Position numbers and translations under genes: made by a program. The notes under the pieces are model-generated. The model was not told where the DNA came from. It made no database searches and saw only the letters and a program-made list of their open reading frames with translations. A stretch of 64,000 nt of DNA from JACCZR01 sp963844805 (GTDB lineage: Bacteria > Actinomycetota > Thermoleophilia > Solirubrobacterales > Thermoleophilaceae), in assembly GCA_963844805.1 (NCBI GenBank), contig CAWJPU010000009.1, positions 1 to 64,000 on the forward strand, given 5' to 3'. This document shows positions 21,177 to 29,570 of the stretch, piece by piece. Position 1 is the stretch's first letter. The number at the start of each line of letters is the position of its first letter.

Positions 21177-21923
21177 ATGAGGAACCTCGCCGTCGTCCCG
21201 GCCTACAACGAAAGCGACACGATCGTGTCTGTTGTCGAGTCGCTGCGCGAGCACGCGCCCGAGTTCGACGTGGTCGTGATCGACGACGGCTCCACCGACG
21301 ACAGCGGCGCGCTGGCCGCACGTGCGGGTGCACGGACACTCACGCTCCCGTTCAACCTCGGCATCGGGGGAGCGGTTCAAGCCGGCTTCCTCTACGCGCG
21401 CGAGCACGGCTACGACCGCATGGTCCAAGTGGATGGCGACGGGCAGCACCTGCCCGACCAGCTGGGCGCGCTGACCGAGGCGATGCGGCGAGACCCCACC
21501 GTCGACATCGTCTGCGGCTCGCGCTTCCTCTCCGAGAAGGGCTATCCCGCCCCCATCAGCCGGCGGACGGGCATCCACGTGTTCGCCTTCCTGCTCTCGC
21601 GCATCATCGGGCAACGGGTCAGCGACCCGACCTCGGGCTTCCGCCTCTACAACCGGCGGGCCATCGCTGTCTTCGCTCGCGACTACCCCCACGACTACCC
21701 GGAGGTGGAGGCGGTGCTCATGGTTCACTTCCACCGGCTGCGCATGACGGAGGTGCCGGTCCGCATGCTGGAGCGCGGAGGCGGGCGCTCCTCGATCGGC
21801 TCGGGCAAGTCGGCCTACTACATGATCAAGGTCCTGCTGGCGATCTTCGTCGGCCTGGTCCGGGCCCGGCCCGTCCCTGAGCCAGGTGACGATGCGCCGG
21901 TGGCGGCGAGCCCGGGGATCTGA
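21177..21923 (+). CDS. Dolichol-phosphate mannosyltransferase-like GT2
   Basis: 248 residues, intact. NLAVVPAYNESDTIVSVVES, FDVVVIDDGSTDDSGALAAR, LGIGGAVQAGFLYAREHGYD and VQVDGDGQHLPDQL are diagnostic of DPM1-like enzymes, which charge polyprenyl phosphate with a sugar at the cytoplasmic face. Such donors feed GT-C-type transferases like the large membrane proteins encoded nearby. GGGAG lies 6 nt before the ATG. The stop and the start of the next gene overlap (TGATG); the partner is a DUF2304 protein, a familiar pairing. Confidence 0.88.
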   Translation: MRNLAVVPAYNESDTIVSVVESLREHAPEFDVVVIDDGSTDDSGALAARAGARTLTLPFNLGIGGAVQAGFLYAREHGYDRMVQVDGDGQHLPDQLGALTEAMRRDPTVDIVCGSRFLSEKGYPAPISRRTGIHVFAFLLSRIIGQRVSDPTSGFRLYNRRAIAVFARDYPHDYPEVEAVLMVHFHRLRMTEVPVRMLERGGGRSSIGSGKSAYYMIKVLLAIFVGLVRARPVPEPGDDAPVAASPGI

Positions 21924-22309
21924 TGGAGACCAGGATCCAGATCGTCGCCATCGTCGCCAGCGTCGGGCTGCTGCTGGTCGTGCTCGAGCTGGTCCGGCGT
22001 CGCCGTTTTCTGGAGCGCTATGCCCTGCTCTGGCTGCTGAGCGCGGTGGTCATGCTCGCGCTGGCGATCTGGACAGGGCTGCTGGAGACCGTCGCGGAGG
22101 CCGTGGGGATCATCTATCCCCCGAACGCGCTCTTCCTGGTCGCCTTCGGCTTCGTGCTGCTCCTGCTGCTGCACTTCTCGCTCGCCGTCTCGAGGATGTC
22201 GGACCAGATCAAGGTCCTGGCCCAGCGCCTCGCGCTGCTGGAGAGCCGCCAGGAGGAGAGCGAGACGGACGACCAGGAAGAGCGCGAGCCGGCAGTCCCC
22301 GCACCCTGA
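21923..22309 (+). CDS. DUF2304 membrane protein
   Basis: 128 residues with three hydrophobic helices (IVAIVASVGLLLVVLELV, WLLSAVVMLALAIW, ALFLVAFGFVLLLLLHFSL) and an acidic cytoplasmic coiled tail (RLALLESRQEESETDDQEE). This is the size and layout of DUF2304 proteins, regularly encoded next to DPM-like GT2 genes and thought to anchor or assist them. It overlaps the upstream gene by one base, so both are made together. The molecular role is unknown. Confidence 0.8.
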   Translation: METRIQIVAIVASVGLLLVVLELVRRRRFLERYALLWLLSAVVMLALAIWTGLLETVAEAVGIIYPPNALFLVAFGFVLLLLLHFSLAVSRMSDQIKVLAQRLALLESRQEESETDDQEEREPAVPAP

Positions 22310-22340
22310 ACGCGGGTTGCGCGCCGCGGCGCGCCGCGGA

Positions 22341-22431
22341 TACGTTCGCCCGAGCGACCGAGGAGGACGAGTGGGACGACGCCTACCACGAGCAGGAGCA
22401 CCTGATCGTGGCCGGCACCCGCAGGTAGACA
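22341..22431 (+). pseudogene. Remnant of a methyltransferase C-terminus
   Basis: The 29-codon stretch ending in YHEQEHLIVAGTRR-stop closely resembles the last residues of the methyltransferase at 25888-26712 (FEQEYLTVVGTRR-stop). Nothing upstream in any frame restores the rest of such a gene, because that space is used by the DUF2304 gene. It looks like the tail of a deleted paralogue left between two operons. Confidence 0.4.
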
Positions 22432-22477
22432 TAACCCAGACCGCGACTTTGCAGGACTTTCGTGTTACTGCTCTCTA

Positions 22478-23635
22478 ATGCGGCGCTTCCTGCTGCCCGC
22501 GCTGGTCGTCTGCGCGCTCCTCGCCCCCGCGGGCGCCCACGCGCAGACGACCCCTGATCCGAACGACCCCAGCCAGGCCATGGCCGGCGACACCATGTGG
22601 ATCTGGCAGGTCAACAAGTCCAGCCGCGGCAGCGTGAGCAGGATCGCCCGCGCGGCCAAGCGCTACGGGATCGAGAACCTCGTGGTCAAGGGCGCGGACG
22701 CCACGCGGACGTGGCGGCAGTTCTCGCGAGGGTTCGTCAGCGCGCTGAAGGCCCGCGGGCTGAAGGTGTGCGCGTACCAGTTCGTCTACGGCCGCCGGCC
22801 GCGCACCGAGGCCCGCGCCGGCGCCCGGATCGCCAAGATCGCCGACTGCCTGCTCATCGACGCCGAGACCCACTACGAGGGCCGCTACGCCTCCGCGCAG
22901 GCCTACATGCGCAGCCTGCGTGCGCGGATCGGGCCCGACTACCCGCTCGGGCTCACCAGCTTCCCCTACGTGCACTACCACCCGGGCTTTCCGTACTCCG
23001 TCTTCCTCGGCCCGGGCGGCGCCCAGTTCAACGTGCCGCAGGCGTACTGGAAGGCGATCGGCCACAGCGTCGACCGCACGCTGGCCACGACCTACAAGTA
23101 CAACGGCGTCTACGGGCGCGAGATCGCGCCGCTCGGCCAGACCTGGATGCACCCCCGGCGCAGCCAGATCCGCCGCTTCCGCCACCAGGCTGCCGAGTAC
23201 GGCGCCCAGGGTGTCGGGTGGTGGGACTGGCAGGAGTCGGCCCCGCGCGACTGGCGGGCCGTCTCGTCGCTCCTCCCCCCGCTCGCGCGCACGCGGCAGG
23301 CCGGCCTGCCCGGGCTGCGGCGCGGCTCGCGTGGCGACCTCGTGGTCTGGGCGCAGCAGCACCTGCGCGCGGCCGGGCAGAGTGTTCCGGTGAACGGCAT
23401 CTTCGACTCGGCCACCAAGACGGCCGTCATCAACTTCCAGAGCCAGCAGGGCCTCGCGGCCGGCGGCGGGATCGGCCCCGCCACCTGGGCCGCCCTGCTG
23501 CGGGTCGGACCGGCGCGGGTGGCGTGGCGCAGCAACCGTCGCGCGAGCGCATCGCAGGCGGGCACCACGCCCGAGCCCCGCTCGGCGCAGCTGCGCCCGC
23601 GCCGCAACGAGCTGCGCGCCAAGCACCGCGGCTGA
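22478..23635 (+). CDS. Secreted peptidoglycan-binding protein with N-terminal barrel-like domain
   Basis: 385 residues, intact. Signal peptide MRRFLLPALVVCALLAP with cleavage near AHAQ. The central region (MWIWQVNKSSRGSVSRI, YGIENLVVKGADATRTW, ADCLLIDAETHYEGRY, GVGWWDWQES) has the alternating strand pattern and Asp-x-Glu of a glycoside-hydrolase-like TIM barrel, close to GH25-like proteins. Residues about 285-345 are a PG_binding_1 domain (LRRGSRGDLVVWAQQHLRA, VNGIFDSATKTAVINFQ). The tail is basic. It probably acts on or binds the cell wall. GTTACT lies 8 nt before the ATG, and no Shine-Dalgarno site is visible. Confidence 0.78.
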   Translation: MRRFLLPALVVCALLAPAGAHAQTTPDPNDPSQAMAGDTMWIWQVNKSSRGSVSRIARAAKRYGIENLVVKGADATRTWRQFSRGFVSALKARGLKVCAYQFVYGRRPRTEARAGARIAKIADCLLIDAETHYEGRYASAQAYMRSLRARIGPDYPLGLTSFPYVHYHPGFPYSVFLGPGGAQFNVPQAYWKAIGHSVDRTLATTYKYNGVYGREIAPLGQTWMHPRRSQIRRFRHQAAEYGAQGVGWWDWQESAPRDWRAVSSLLPPLARTRQAGLPGLRRGSRGDLVVWAQQHLRAAGQSVPVNGIFDSATKTAVINFQSQQGLAAGGGIGPATWAALLRVGPARVAWRSNRRASASQAGTTPEPRSAQLRPRRNELRAKHRG

Positions 23636-23661
23636 CCGCCGCCTTCGGCGACACTTCGCCC

Positions 23662-24498
23662 GTGTCCTCGGGCAAGACAGCGTTCGTACTCGGCGGGGGC
23701 GGCCAGCTCGGCGCCCACGAGGTGGGGATGCTGCAGGCGCTGGTCGAGGCCGGCATCGAGCCGGACGTGGTCGCCGGCACGTCCATCGGCGCCATCAACG
23801 GCGCCGCGGTTGCGGCTGACCCCACGCCCGAGGGGATCGAGAGGCTGGCCAGGACATGGATCGAGATCGAGTCCTCCGACGCGTTCGACGGCTCGGTCGT
23901 CGGCCGGCTCGCCACGCTGGCCAAGACCCGCACCCACCTGCACGGCATCGGCCCGCTCAAGCGGCTGATGGAGCAGCAGGCGACGGTGGAGCGGATCGAG
24001 GACCTGCAGGTCCCCTTCCAGTGCGTCGCCGCCTGCATCGAGACCGCCTCCGAGCGGTGGTTCACCGAGGGCCCGCTCGTTGACGCCGTACTGGCCTCCT
24101 GCAGCGTCCCCGGCATCCTCCCGCCCTACCGCATCGGCGAGGAGCATTTCCTCGACGGCGGCGTGGTCAACTCGATCCCGGTCGGCCGGGCGGTCGCGCT
24201 GGGCGCCGACAGGATCTATGTGCTGCACGTGGGCCGGATCGAGCGCGGGCTCGAGCCGCCGCGGTGGCCGTGGGAGGTCGGCCTCGTCGCCTTCGAGATC
24301 GCGAGAAGGCACCGCTTCTTCGGCGACATGGCCGCGCTGCCCGACGACGTCGAGGTGCACGTGATGCCCACCGGGCAGGAGGAGGCGCCGCGGTTCACCG
24401 ACCTGTCGCAGTTCAAGTACCGGGACACCAGCCGGATCGCCGGCCACATCGAGCGCGCCTACGAGGCGTCGAAGGAATACCTGGCCGGGCAGGGCTGA
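23662..24498 (+). CDS. Patatin-like phospholipase
   Basis: 278 residues, intact. The oxyanion loop LGGGGQLGAHEVGML, the nucleophile elbow GTSIG and the catalytic Asp in FLDGGVVNSIPVGRA make the complete Ser-Asp dyad of patatin-like lipases. Expected to hydrolyse acyl esters of membrane lipids in the cytoplasm or at the membrane. GTG 23662 is chosen because the first strand AFVLGGGG follows and GACACT lies 7 nt upstream. Directly coupled (TGATG) to an acyltransferase gene, which suggests a lipid-remodelling pair. Confidence 0.88.
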   Translation: MSSGKTAFVLGGGGQLGAHEVGMLQALVEAGIEPDVVAGTSIGAINGAAVAADPTPEGIERLARTWIEIESSDAFDGSVVGRLATLAKTRTHLHGIGPLKRLMEQQATVERIEDLQVPFQCVAACIETASERWFTEGPLVDAVLASCSVPGILPPYRIGEEHFLDGGVVNSIPVGRAVALGADRIYVLHVGRIERGLEPPRWPWEVGLVAFEIARRHRFFGDMAALPDDVEVHVMPTGQEEAPRFTDLSQFKYRDTSRIAGHIERAYEASKEYLAGQG

Positions 24499-25505
24499 TG
24501 CCGATCCCGCCCAAGATCGTCAGGCGGCTGATCCTCGCCCCGCTGCTGGTGGCGGTCGAGCTGGTCCTGCTGGTCCTCTCGCCGCTGTTCCTGCTCGCCG
24601 CGCTCGTCACCTCGCCGTTCACCGGCGGGCTGCGGCCGCTGCGGCTGCTCGCCATCCTCGAGGCCAGCGTCGCCTACCACCTCGGCGCCACACTGGCCGT
24701 CTTCGGCCTCTGGGTCGCGAGCGGCTTCGGCTGGAAGCTGCACACCGACGCGATGGTCCGCGCCCACTACGCGGTCATGCGCTGGTTCCTGAGCGGCATC
24801 TACCGAACGGCCACGCGGGTGGCGAGGGTGAACGTGGTCTTCGAGGAGTCCGAGGCCACCCACGAGGTGCTGAACGACAGGTCGAAGCCGGTCGTCGTCC
24901 TCAGCCGCCATGCCGGCGAGGGCGAGACCGTGTTCGTCCTGCACGAGATGCTCACCCGCCACGACCGCGGCCCGCGCGTCGTCATGCACGAGCGCTTCAG
25001 GCTCGACTCGATGATCGACGCGCTTGGCGAGCGCCTGCCCAACCGCTTCGTCGACCCCCGGGGCGGCGACACGGAGGTCGAGATCGCCGCGATGGCCGGG
25101 GACCTCGAGGACACCGGCGCGCTGGTGATCTTCCCCGAGGGGCGCAACTTCTCCGAGGAGACGCGCCGGCGGGGCATCGAGCGCCTGGAGCAGGGCGGCT
25201 GGCACAAGCAGGCTGCGGTGGCGAAGGAGATGACCCACGTCAGCGCGCCGCGCCCCGGCGGGACGCTGGCCGCCGTCGAGGCCGCGCCCCACTGCGACGT
25301 GGTGATCATGGCCCACGAAGGCTTCCCCACCGGCCTGAAGGAGGTCTGGAGGCTGCTGCCCGAGCCGCAGACGATTTACGTCCGCCTCTGGCACCAGCCG
25401 GCGAGCGCGGTGCCCGAGGGCCGCGAGGAGCAGATCGACTGGCTGTTCGACTGGTGGCGTACGCTCGACGGCTGGGTGGACCAACGTCAGGACAGCCCCG
25501 GGTGA
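24498..25505 (+). CDS. PlsC-like 1-acylglycerol-3-phosphate acyltransferase
   Basis: 335 residues. Two N-terminal hydrophobic helices (LILAPLLVAVELVLLVLSPL and LGATLAVFGLWVASGFG) anchor a PlsC-type domain. The catalytic HX4D motif appears as SRHAGEGETVF, that is HX4E, an unusual conservative change. The second block LVIFPEGRNFSEETRRRG has the glycerol-phosphate-binding EGR. It is coupled to the patatin gene by TGATG and to the cupin gene by GTGA, so the three are one operon. The acyl donor and acceptor are not known. Confidence 0.82.
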   Translation: MPIPPKIVRRLILAPLLVAVELVLLVLSPLFLLAALVTSPFTGGLRPLRLLAILEASVAYHLGATLAVFGLWVASGFGWKLHTDAMVRAHYAVMRWFLSGIYRTATRVARVNVVFEESEATHEVLNDRSKPVVVLSRHAGEGETVFVLHEMLTRHDRGPRVVMHERFRLDSMIDALGERLPNRFVDPRGGDTEVEIAAMAGDLEDTGALVIFPEGRNFSEETRRRGIERLEQGGWHKQAAVAKEMTHVSAPRPGGTLAAVEAAPHCDVVIMAHEGFPTGLKEVWRLLPEPQTIYVRLWHQPASAVPEGREEQIDWLFDWWRTLDGWVDQRQDSPG

Positions 25506-25843
25506 GCGCGCCGAAGCCGATCCCCAGCGAGCCGGCGGAGGGCCGGTTCGCGTTCCGGTTCGAGGGAGCCGACCATGGCTCGTCGGTCTCCTTCTTCGTC
25601 AGCAACCCCGAGCCCGGCATGGGCCCCGGCCTGCACCGCCACCCCTATGACGAGACGCACATCCTCGAGGAGGGCCACGCGACATTCACCGTCGACGGCG
25701 CGAGCGTCGAGCTCGAGGCGGGGCACTCGCTGGTGGTGCCCGCGGGCGCGGCGCACACGCTGGTCAACTCCGGCGACGGGCCCATGCGCCTGGTCAGCAT
25801 CCATCCCGCCGAGCGGATGGAGCAGGAGTGGTTGCGGGGCTGA
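25502..25843 (+). CDS. Cupin-domain protein
   Basis: 113 residues forming a single cupin barrel. Metal-binding motif 1 is GPGLHRHPYDETHILEEG (two His, one Glu) and motif 2 is VVPAGAAHTLVNSGDGP with the third His. Single-domain cupins of this kind are small dioxygenases, isomerases or sensors; the role here is not determined. GTG 25502 overlaps the acyltransferase stop, so the protein is probably co-produced with the lipid enzymes. Confidence 0.8.
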   Translation: MSAPKPIPSEPAEGRFAFRFEGADHGSSVSFFVSNPEPGMGPGLHRHPYDETHILEEGHATFTVDGASVELEAGHSLVVPAGAAHTLVNSGDGPMRLVSIHPAERMEQEWLRG

Positions 25844-25887
25844 CCTGACCCAGGTTACGGTCGCGCGGAACCCGACCGAGGAGCTCC

Positions 25888-26712
25888 ATGGCGACCAGCG
25901 CCGACGACGCAGACCTGAAGGCCCGCCACGCCAAGATGTGGGCGTCCGGCGACTACCCGGCGATGGTGGAGACGTTCCTGCTGCCGCTCGGGCCGCCGTT
26001 GATTCAGGCCTGTGGGATCGGCCCGGGCATGCGGGTGCTCGACGTCGCGGCCGGCACCGGAAACGCCTCGCTGGAGGCCGCGAAGGCCGGCGCGGAGGTC
26101 ACGGCCAGCGACCTGACGCCGGAGCTGCTGGAGGCGGGCAAGCGACGCGCAGAGGCAGCGGGCCTGGAGCTCGACTGGGTCGTGGCCGACGCCGAGAACC
26201 TCCCGTTCGAGGACGAGTCCTTCGACGCGGTCATCTCCTGCATCGGCGCGATGTTCGCCCCTCGCCATGAGGCGGTGGCCGACGAGCTCATCCGCGTCTG
26301 CAAGCCCGGCGGCACCATCGGCATGCTCAACTGGACGCCCGAGCACATGATCGGCGCGTTCTTCCGGGCCATGGGGCCGTTCGCGCCGCCTCCTCCGCCC
26401 GGAGCGCAGCCGCCTCCGCTGTGGGGGAGCGAGGACCACGTGCGCGAGCTGTTCGGCGACCGGGTCGACCTGCACACGCTCGAGCGCTCGATGCTGGATA
26501 TCGACCAGTTCGACCAGCAGGATGGCTGGACGGAGCACTTCCGGGCTTATTACGGGCCCACGATCGTGGCCGAGAACAATGCCAAGAAGGACGGCCGCGA
26601 GGACGAGTTCGAGGAGGCGCTACGGGCCTTCGGCGAGGAGTGGAACCTCGGCTCGCCCGACGACGCGCACTTCGAGCAGGAGTACCTGACGGTAGTGGGG
26701 ACCCGGCGCTAG
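25888..26712 (+). CDS. SAM-dependent methyltransferase (UbiE-like)
   Basis: 274 residues, intact. The motif VLDVAAGTGNASLEAAKAG, then TASDLTPELLEAG and ADAENLPFEDESFDAVI are classic Methyltransf_11 signatures. FAPRHEAVADELIRVCKPGG and GMLNWTPEHMIGAFF complete the fold. GAGGAG lies 5 nt before the ATG. Its TAG stop interlocks with the stop of the convergent metallo-hydrolase gene (CTAG at 26709-26712). The substrate is unknown. Its last residues resemble the orphan fragment at 22341-22431. Confidence 0.82.
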   Translation: MATSADDADLKARHAKMWASGDYPAMVETFLLPLGPPLIQACGIGPGMRVLDVAAGTGNASLEAAKAGAEVTASDLTPELLEAGKRRAEAAGLELDWVVADAENLPFEDESFDAVISCIGAMFAPRHEAVADELIRVCKPGGTIGMLNWTPEHMIGAFFRAMGPFAPPPPPGAQPPPLWGSEDHVRELFGDRVDLHTLERSMLDIDQFDQQDGWTEHFRAYYGPTIVAENNAKKDGREDEFEEALRAFGEEWNLGSPDDAHFEQEYLTVVGTRR

Positions 26713-27386
26713 TCCGCGCCGGCGGCGTGCGCGATCGCCGCGTCCATCTCCTCCACCGGGGAGTCCACCACCCGGCCGTGACCCGGCGCCAGGCGCGCGG
26801 GCTCCAGCGCCCGCAGCGCCCGCGCGCTTCGCAACGCGGTGGGGCGATGCCAGGTGGCCATCGCGGGCAGGGGGAAGCGCCAGTTGGGCTTCGCGGTGGT
26901 GGCCACGCCGCCGAGGGTCGAGAAGGCGTCGGCGCAGTAGACGGTGCGGTCGCGGGTGTCCAGCAGCGCGATGTGACCCGGCGTGTGTCCCGGCGTCGGC
27001 ACCACCTCCAGCGAGCCGATGCGGTCGCCGGCGTTGACCACGCGGTTGGGGCCCGTCTTGGTCCCGGGGTAGCTGCCGCGCAGCTTGGCGTCGGGCTCGC
27101 CGGGGTCCATCGACTTGTCCTTTGACAGCAGCCGCGCCTCGCGCTCGGAGATGATCACCTCGGCGCCGGAGACCATGCCGGCCAGGTCGTCCAGCGAGCC
27201 GACGTGGTCGCCGTGGGCGTGTGTGAGCAGGATGCGCGCGATCGGCACGCCGGCGCGCTCTGCCTCGCGCACTATGCCCTTGGCGGAGCCCGGGATCATC
27301 GTGTCGATCACGGTGAAGCCGTCGTCCTCGCGGACGAGGTAGGAGTTGACGAAGCCGAAGCGGCTGAGGCGGGTGATTTCGGTCAC
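26709..27386 (-). CDS. MBL-fold metallo-hydrolase
   Basis: 225 residues. The zinc-binding motif THAHGDHVGSLDD is complete, with later ligands in TPGHTPGHIAL, YCADAFS and LAPGHGRVVDS, as in glyoxalase II-like or lactonase-like members. GTG 27386 is preferred over the in-frame ATG 27416 because AGGAGAAG lies about 8 nt upstream and the conserved start VTEITRLSRFGFVNSYLV follows. Only 41 nt separate it from the divergent alpha/beta hydrolase, so they share a promoter region. The substrate is not evident. Confidence 0.85.
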   Translation of the reverse strand: MTEITRLSRFGFVNSYLVREDDGFTVIDTMIPGSAKGIVREAERAGVPIARILLTHAHGDHVGSLDDLAGMVSGAEVIISEREARLLSKDKSMDPGEPDAKLRGSYPGTKTGPNRVVNAGDRIGSLEVVPTPGHTPGHIALLDTRDRTVYCADAFSTLGGVATTAKPNWRFPLPAMATWHRPTALRSARALRALEPARLAPGHGRVVDSPVEEMDAAIAHAAGAD

Positions 27387-27427
27387 GAGTCTCGCTTCTC
27401 CTTTCCGGATCGCCATCCTCTCAAGCG

Positions 27428-28317
27428 ATGCCGCGCGAGACCGTCGAGATCCACGGCCAGCCCCTCAGCTACTACCGCGCAGGCGAGGGCCCGCCGATCC
27501 TGCTGATCCACGGGATCACCTCCAGTGCGCGGACCTGGCGCGACGTGATGCCCGCGCTCGCCGAGAACCACGATGTGATCGCCCCCGACCTGCTGGGCCA
27601 CGGCCACTCGGCCAAGCCTCGGGGCGACTACTCGCTCGGCGGCTACGCCAGCGGGCTGCGGGACCTGCTGGCGATCCTGGGCGTCGGCCGGGTCACGGTG
27701 GTGGGCCACTCGCTGGGCGGCGGCGTTGCGATGCAGTTCGCCTACCAGTTCCCCGACCGCCTGGGCCGGCTGGTGCTGGTGGACAGCGGCGGGCTGGGGA
27801 ACGAGGTCGCGCTGTTCCTGCGGGCGGCCACCCTGCCCGGTGCCGAGTACGTCATCCCCGTCCTGTTCAGCCCGCCTCGCGGCTGACCGGCCGGGCGGTC
27901 GGCTCGGTGCTCGGCCGCCTGGGCGTGAAGGCGAGCGCGAACATGAAGGGCCTGGCCGAGGGGATGGAGTCACTGGGCGACCGCGACAAGCGCCGCGCCT
28001 TCGTCCACACCGCCCGCTCGGTGATCGACCCCAGGGGCAGCGGGTCGACGCCCGCGACCGCCTCTACCTCTCCCGCGACGTCCCGACGATGCTCATCTGG
28101 GGCGAGAACGACCACGTGATCCCGGTCAAGCACGGCCGCGAGGCCCACGAGATGATGCCCCACAGCCGCTTCGAGATCATGCCCGGCGCCGGCCACTTCT
28201 CGCCACAACGACGACTGCGACCGGTTCGTCGCCCTCCTGAGCGGCTTCATCGCGGAGACCGAGCCCGCCGAGCTCACCGAGGAGCAGGTGCGCGAGATGC
28301 TGCTGCCGAGCGACTGA
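27428..28317 (+). CDS. Alpha/beta-fold hydrolase (three frameshifts)
   Basis: About 296 residues. PPILLIHGITSSARTWRDV holds the oxyanion HG motif, VVGHSLGGGVAMQFAYQFPD the nucleophile Ser, IWGENDHVIPVKH the Asp and PGAGHFSHND the His, so the catalytic triad is complete once frames are joined. Frame changes are inferred near 27880, 28040 and 28203. All fall in G/C-rich runs and restore an uninterrupted family match, so they are probably consensus errors. The last residues are ELTEEQVREMLLPSD. The type (esterase, haloperoxidase-like or meta-cleavage hydrolase) is open. Confidence 0.8.
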
Positions 28318-28321
28318 GCCG

Positions 28322-28570
28322 CTAGGCGGCGGCTCGCATGTCCGCGAGAGCTTCCTCGCCCTCTCCCGTGAGCATCACGTAGGGCGCCCAGCCCTCGGGG
28401 ATCTGCGGGCTGGCCGCGTACTCGGAGCGAACGGCCCAGCCGCGGCGGATGCAGCTCACCAGCTTCGGCTCGGCCGCTGTCCGGCTGGCTCCCACCTGCG
28501 AGGCGAGCTCGGAGAGCGTGCACGCGCCGTTGTCCAGAGCCTCGAGCACCTGACGACGGGTGCATGCCAC
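28322..28570 (-). CDS. Small winged-helix DNA-binding protein
   Basis: 82 residues. CTRRQVLEALDNGACTLSEL followed by ASQVGASRTAAEPKLVSCIR is a helix-turn-helix of MarR/ArsR type; the C-terminal PYVMLTGEGEEALADMRAA is the wing and last helix. GTG 28570 is supported by TACGTT 6 nt upstream (complement 28577-28582). It may regulate the neighbouring hydrolase or the DUF4396 gene 36 nt upstream; no operator could be assigned. Confidence 0.6.
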   Translation of the reverse strand: MACTRRQVLEALDNGACTLSELASQVGASRTAAEPKLVSCIRRGWAVRSEYAASPQIPEGWAPYVMLTGEGEEALADMRAAA

Positions 28571-28605
28571 ATGCCGAACGTACGCCGCCCCCAGGACGGA
28601 TCCGC

Positions 28606-29181
28606 TCAGCCGATCGCGCTGCCGATCAGCACCACCGTGCCGAACACGCCCGCCACGCCCGCGATGGCCGCGACCAGCCACGTCGGCGGCCCGCCGTGCA
28701 CGCCGGTCTCGTGCAAGACCGCGTGTCCCTTCCCCTTGGTTATCAGCCAGCGGTTCACCGGGTAGGCCGCCGCGCCGGCGATCACCAAGGCGACCGACAG
28801 GGAGCCCCAGAACAGGACGTCGCCCAGCCCGGCGTCCATGGCGCCGGGGACCACCAGGATGATCGCGTTGTCGACGACCTCCATGACCGCGATGGAGAAG
28901 GTGTCGGTGGCCAGGGCGATCGGGATCACCGTTGCGAGCGCGAAGCCGGCGCGCAGCAGCGGCAAGCTGGTAAGCGAGTATCCGAACAGGAAGGCGAGCG
29001 CGATGGCCAGGAGAATCGTGCCCAGGTTCGAGAACTCGAGCGCGGTTCCGATGATCATGCCGGCGATCTCGCCGAGCGCGCACCCGGTCAGGCAGTGCAG
29101 CGTGGCGCTGAAGGCGACGGCATTCAGGGCGCTGCCCGAAGTGGGCATCTCGTGATGGTGGGAGTGGGTGGCGGAACTCAT
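28606..29181 (-). CDS. DUF4396 membrane protein, His-rich N-terminus
   Basis: 191 residues, about five hydrophobic helices. The N-terminus HSHHHEMP is a metal-chelating stretch, and LHCLTGCALGEIAGMIIG carries a Cys-x4-Cys-like pair near the membrane. This matches DUF4396 proteins, often encoded beside CsoR-type regulators. A role in copper handling or transport is inference from that context and from the shared operator. TACAAT (complement 29191-29196) lies 9 nt before the ATG and overlaps the candidate CsoR site, so the repressor can block it. Confidence 0.75.
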   Translation of the reverse strand: MSSATHSHHHEMPTSGSALNAVAFSATLHCLTGCALGEIAGMIIGTALEFSNLGTILLAIALAFLFGYSLTSLPLLRAGFALATVIPIALATDTFSIAVMEVVDNAIILVVPGAMDAGLGDVLFWGSLSVALVIAGAAAYPVNRWLITKGKGHAVLHETGVHGGPPTWLVAAIAGVAGVFGTVVLIGSAIG

Positions 29182-29193
29182 GGGAGGATCATT

Positions 29194-29214
29194 GTATACG
29201 GGTAGGGGGTATAC
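29194..29214. promoter_or_regulatory. CsoR-type operator in divergent promoter
   Basis: A 21-bp element running GTATAC-GGGTAGGGG-GTATAC. Read on the other strand it is TATACCCCCTACCCGTATA, the A/T-flanked, G-tract-centred pseudo-palindrome bound by CsoR/RcnR tetramers. It overlaps TACAAT for the DUF4396 gene and sits just upstream of TAAAGT for the regulator gene, so one site can control both. Confidence 0.65.
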
Positions 29215-29230
29215 GGTAAAGTTCCTTTCC

Positions 29231-29530
29231 ATGCCTACCCAGAGCAATGGCAAGCATGGCTACAGCGCGACCAAGGGCCAGCTACAGACGCGGCTGCGCC
29301 GCATCGAGGGACAGGTCCGCGGCGTCGAGAAGATGGTGGCCGACGACCGCTACTGCATCGACGTCGTCACGCAGATCTCGGCCGTCCAGGCCGCGCTGGA
29401 CAAGGTGGCGCTCGGCCTGCTGGACGACCACGCCCGCCATTGCATCGTCGAGGGCCACGCCGAAGGGTCGTCGGAGGAGCTCACCGACGAGCTCATGGGC
29501 GCCGTCGGACGCCTGATGCGCCGCAGTTGA
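29231..29530 (+). CDS. csoR: CsoR-family copper-sensing repressor
   Basis: 99 residues, all-helical DUF156/CsoR protein. Cys42, His67 and Cys71 (DRYCIDV and DDHARHCIVEG) reproduce exactly the C-x24-H-x3-C spacing of the Cu(I) site of Mycobacterium tuberculosis CsoR (Cys36, His61, Cys65), so copper is the likely signal. RLRRIEGQVRGVEKMVAD is the DNA-contact helix. TAAAGT (29217-29222) lies 8 nt before the ATG; no Shine-Dalgarno site is seen, so the message is near-leaderless. It represses itself and the divergent DUF4396 gene by inference from the operator. Confidence 0.85.
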   Translation: MPTQSNGKHGYSATKGQLQTRLRRIEGQVRGVEKMVADDRYCIDVVTQISAVQAALDKVALGLLDDHARHCIVEGHAEGSSEELTDELMGAVGRLMRRS

Positions 29531-29570
29531 GCGTCGGTGTGCACGAAGGTCAGGCGTAGCATGCGCGGCG

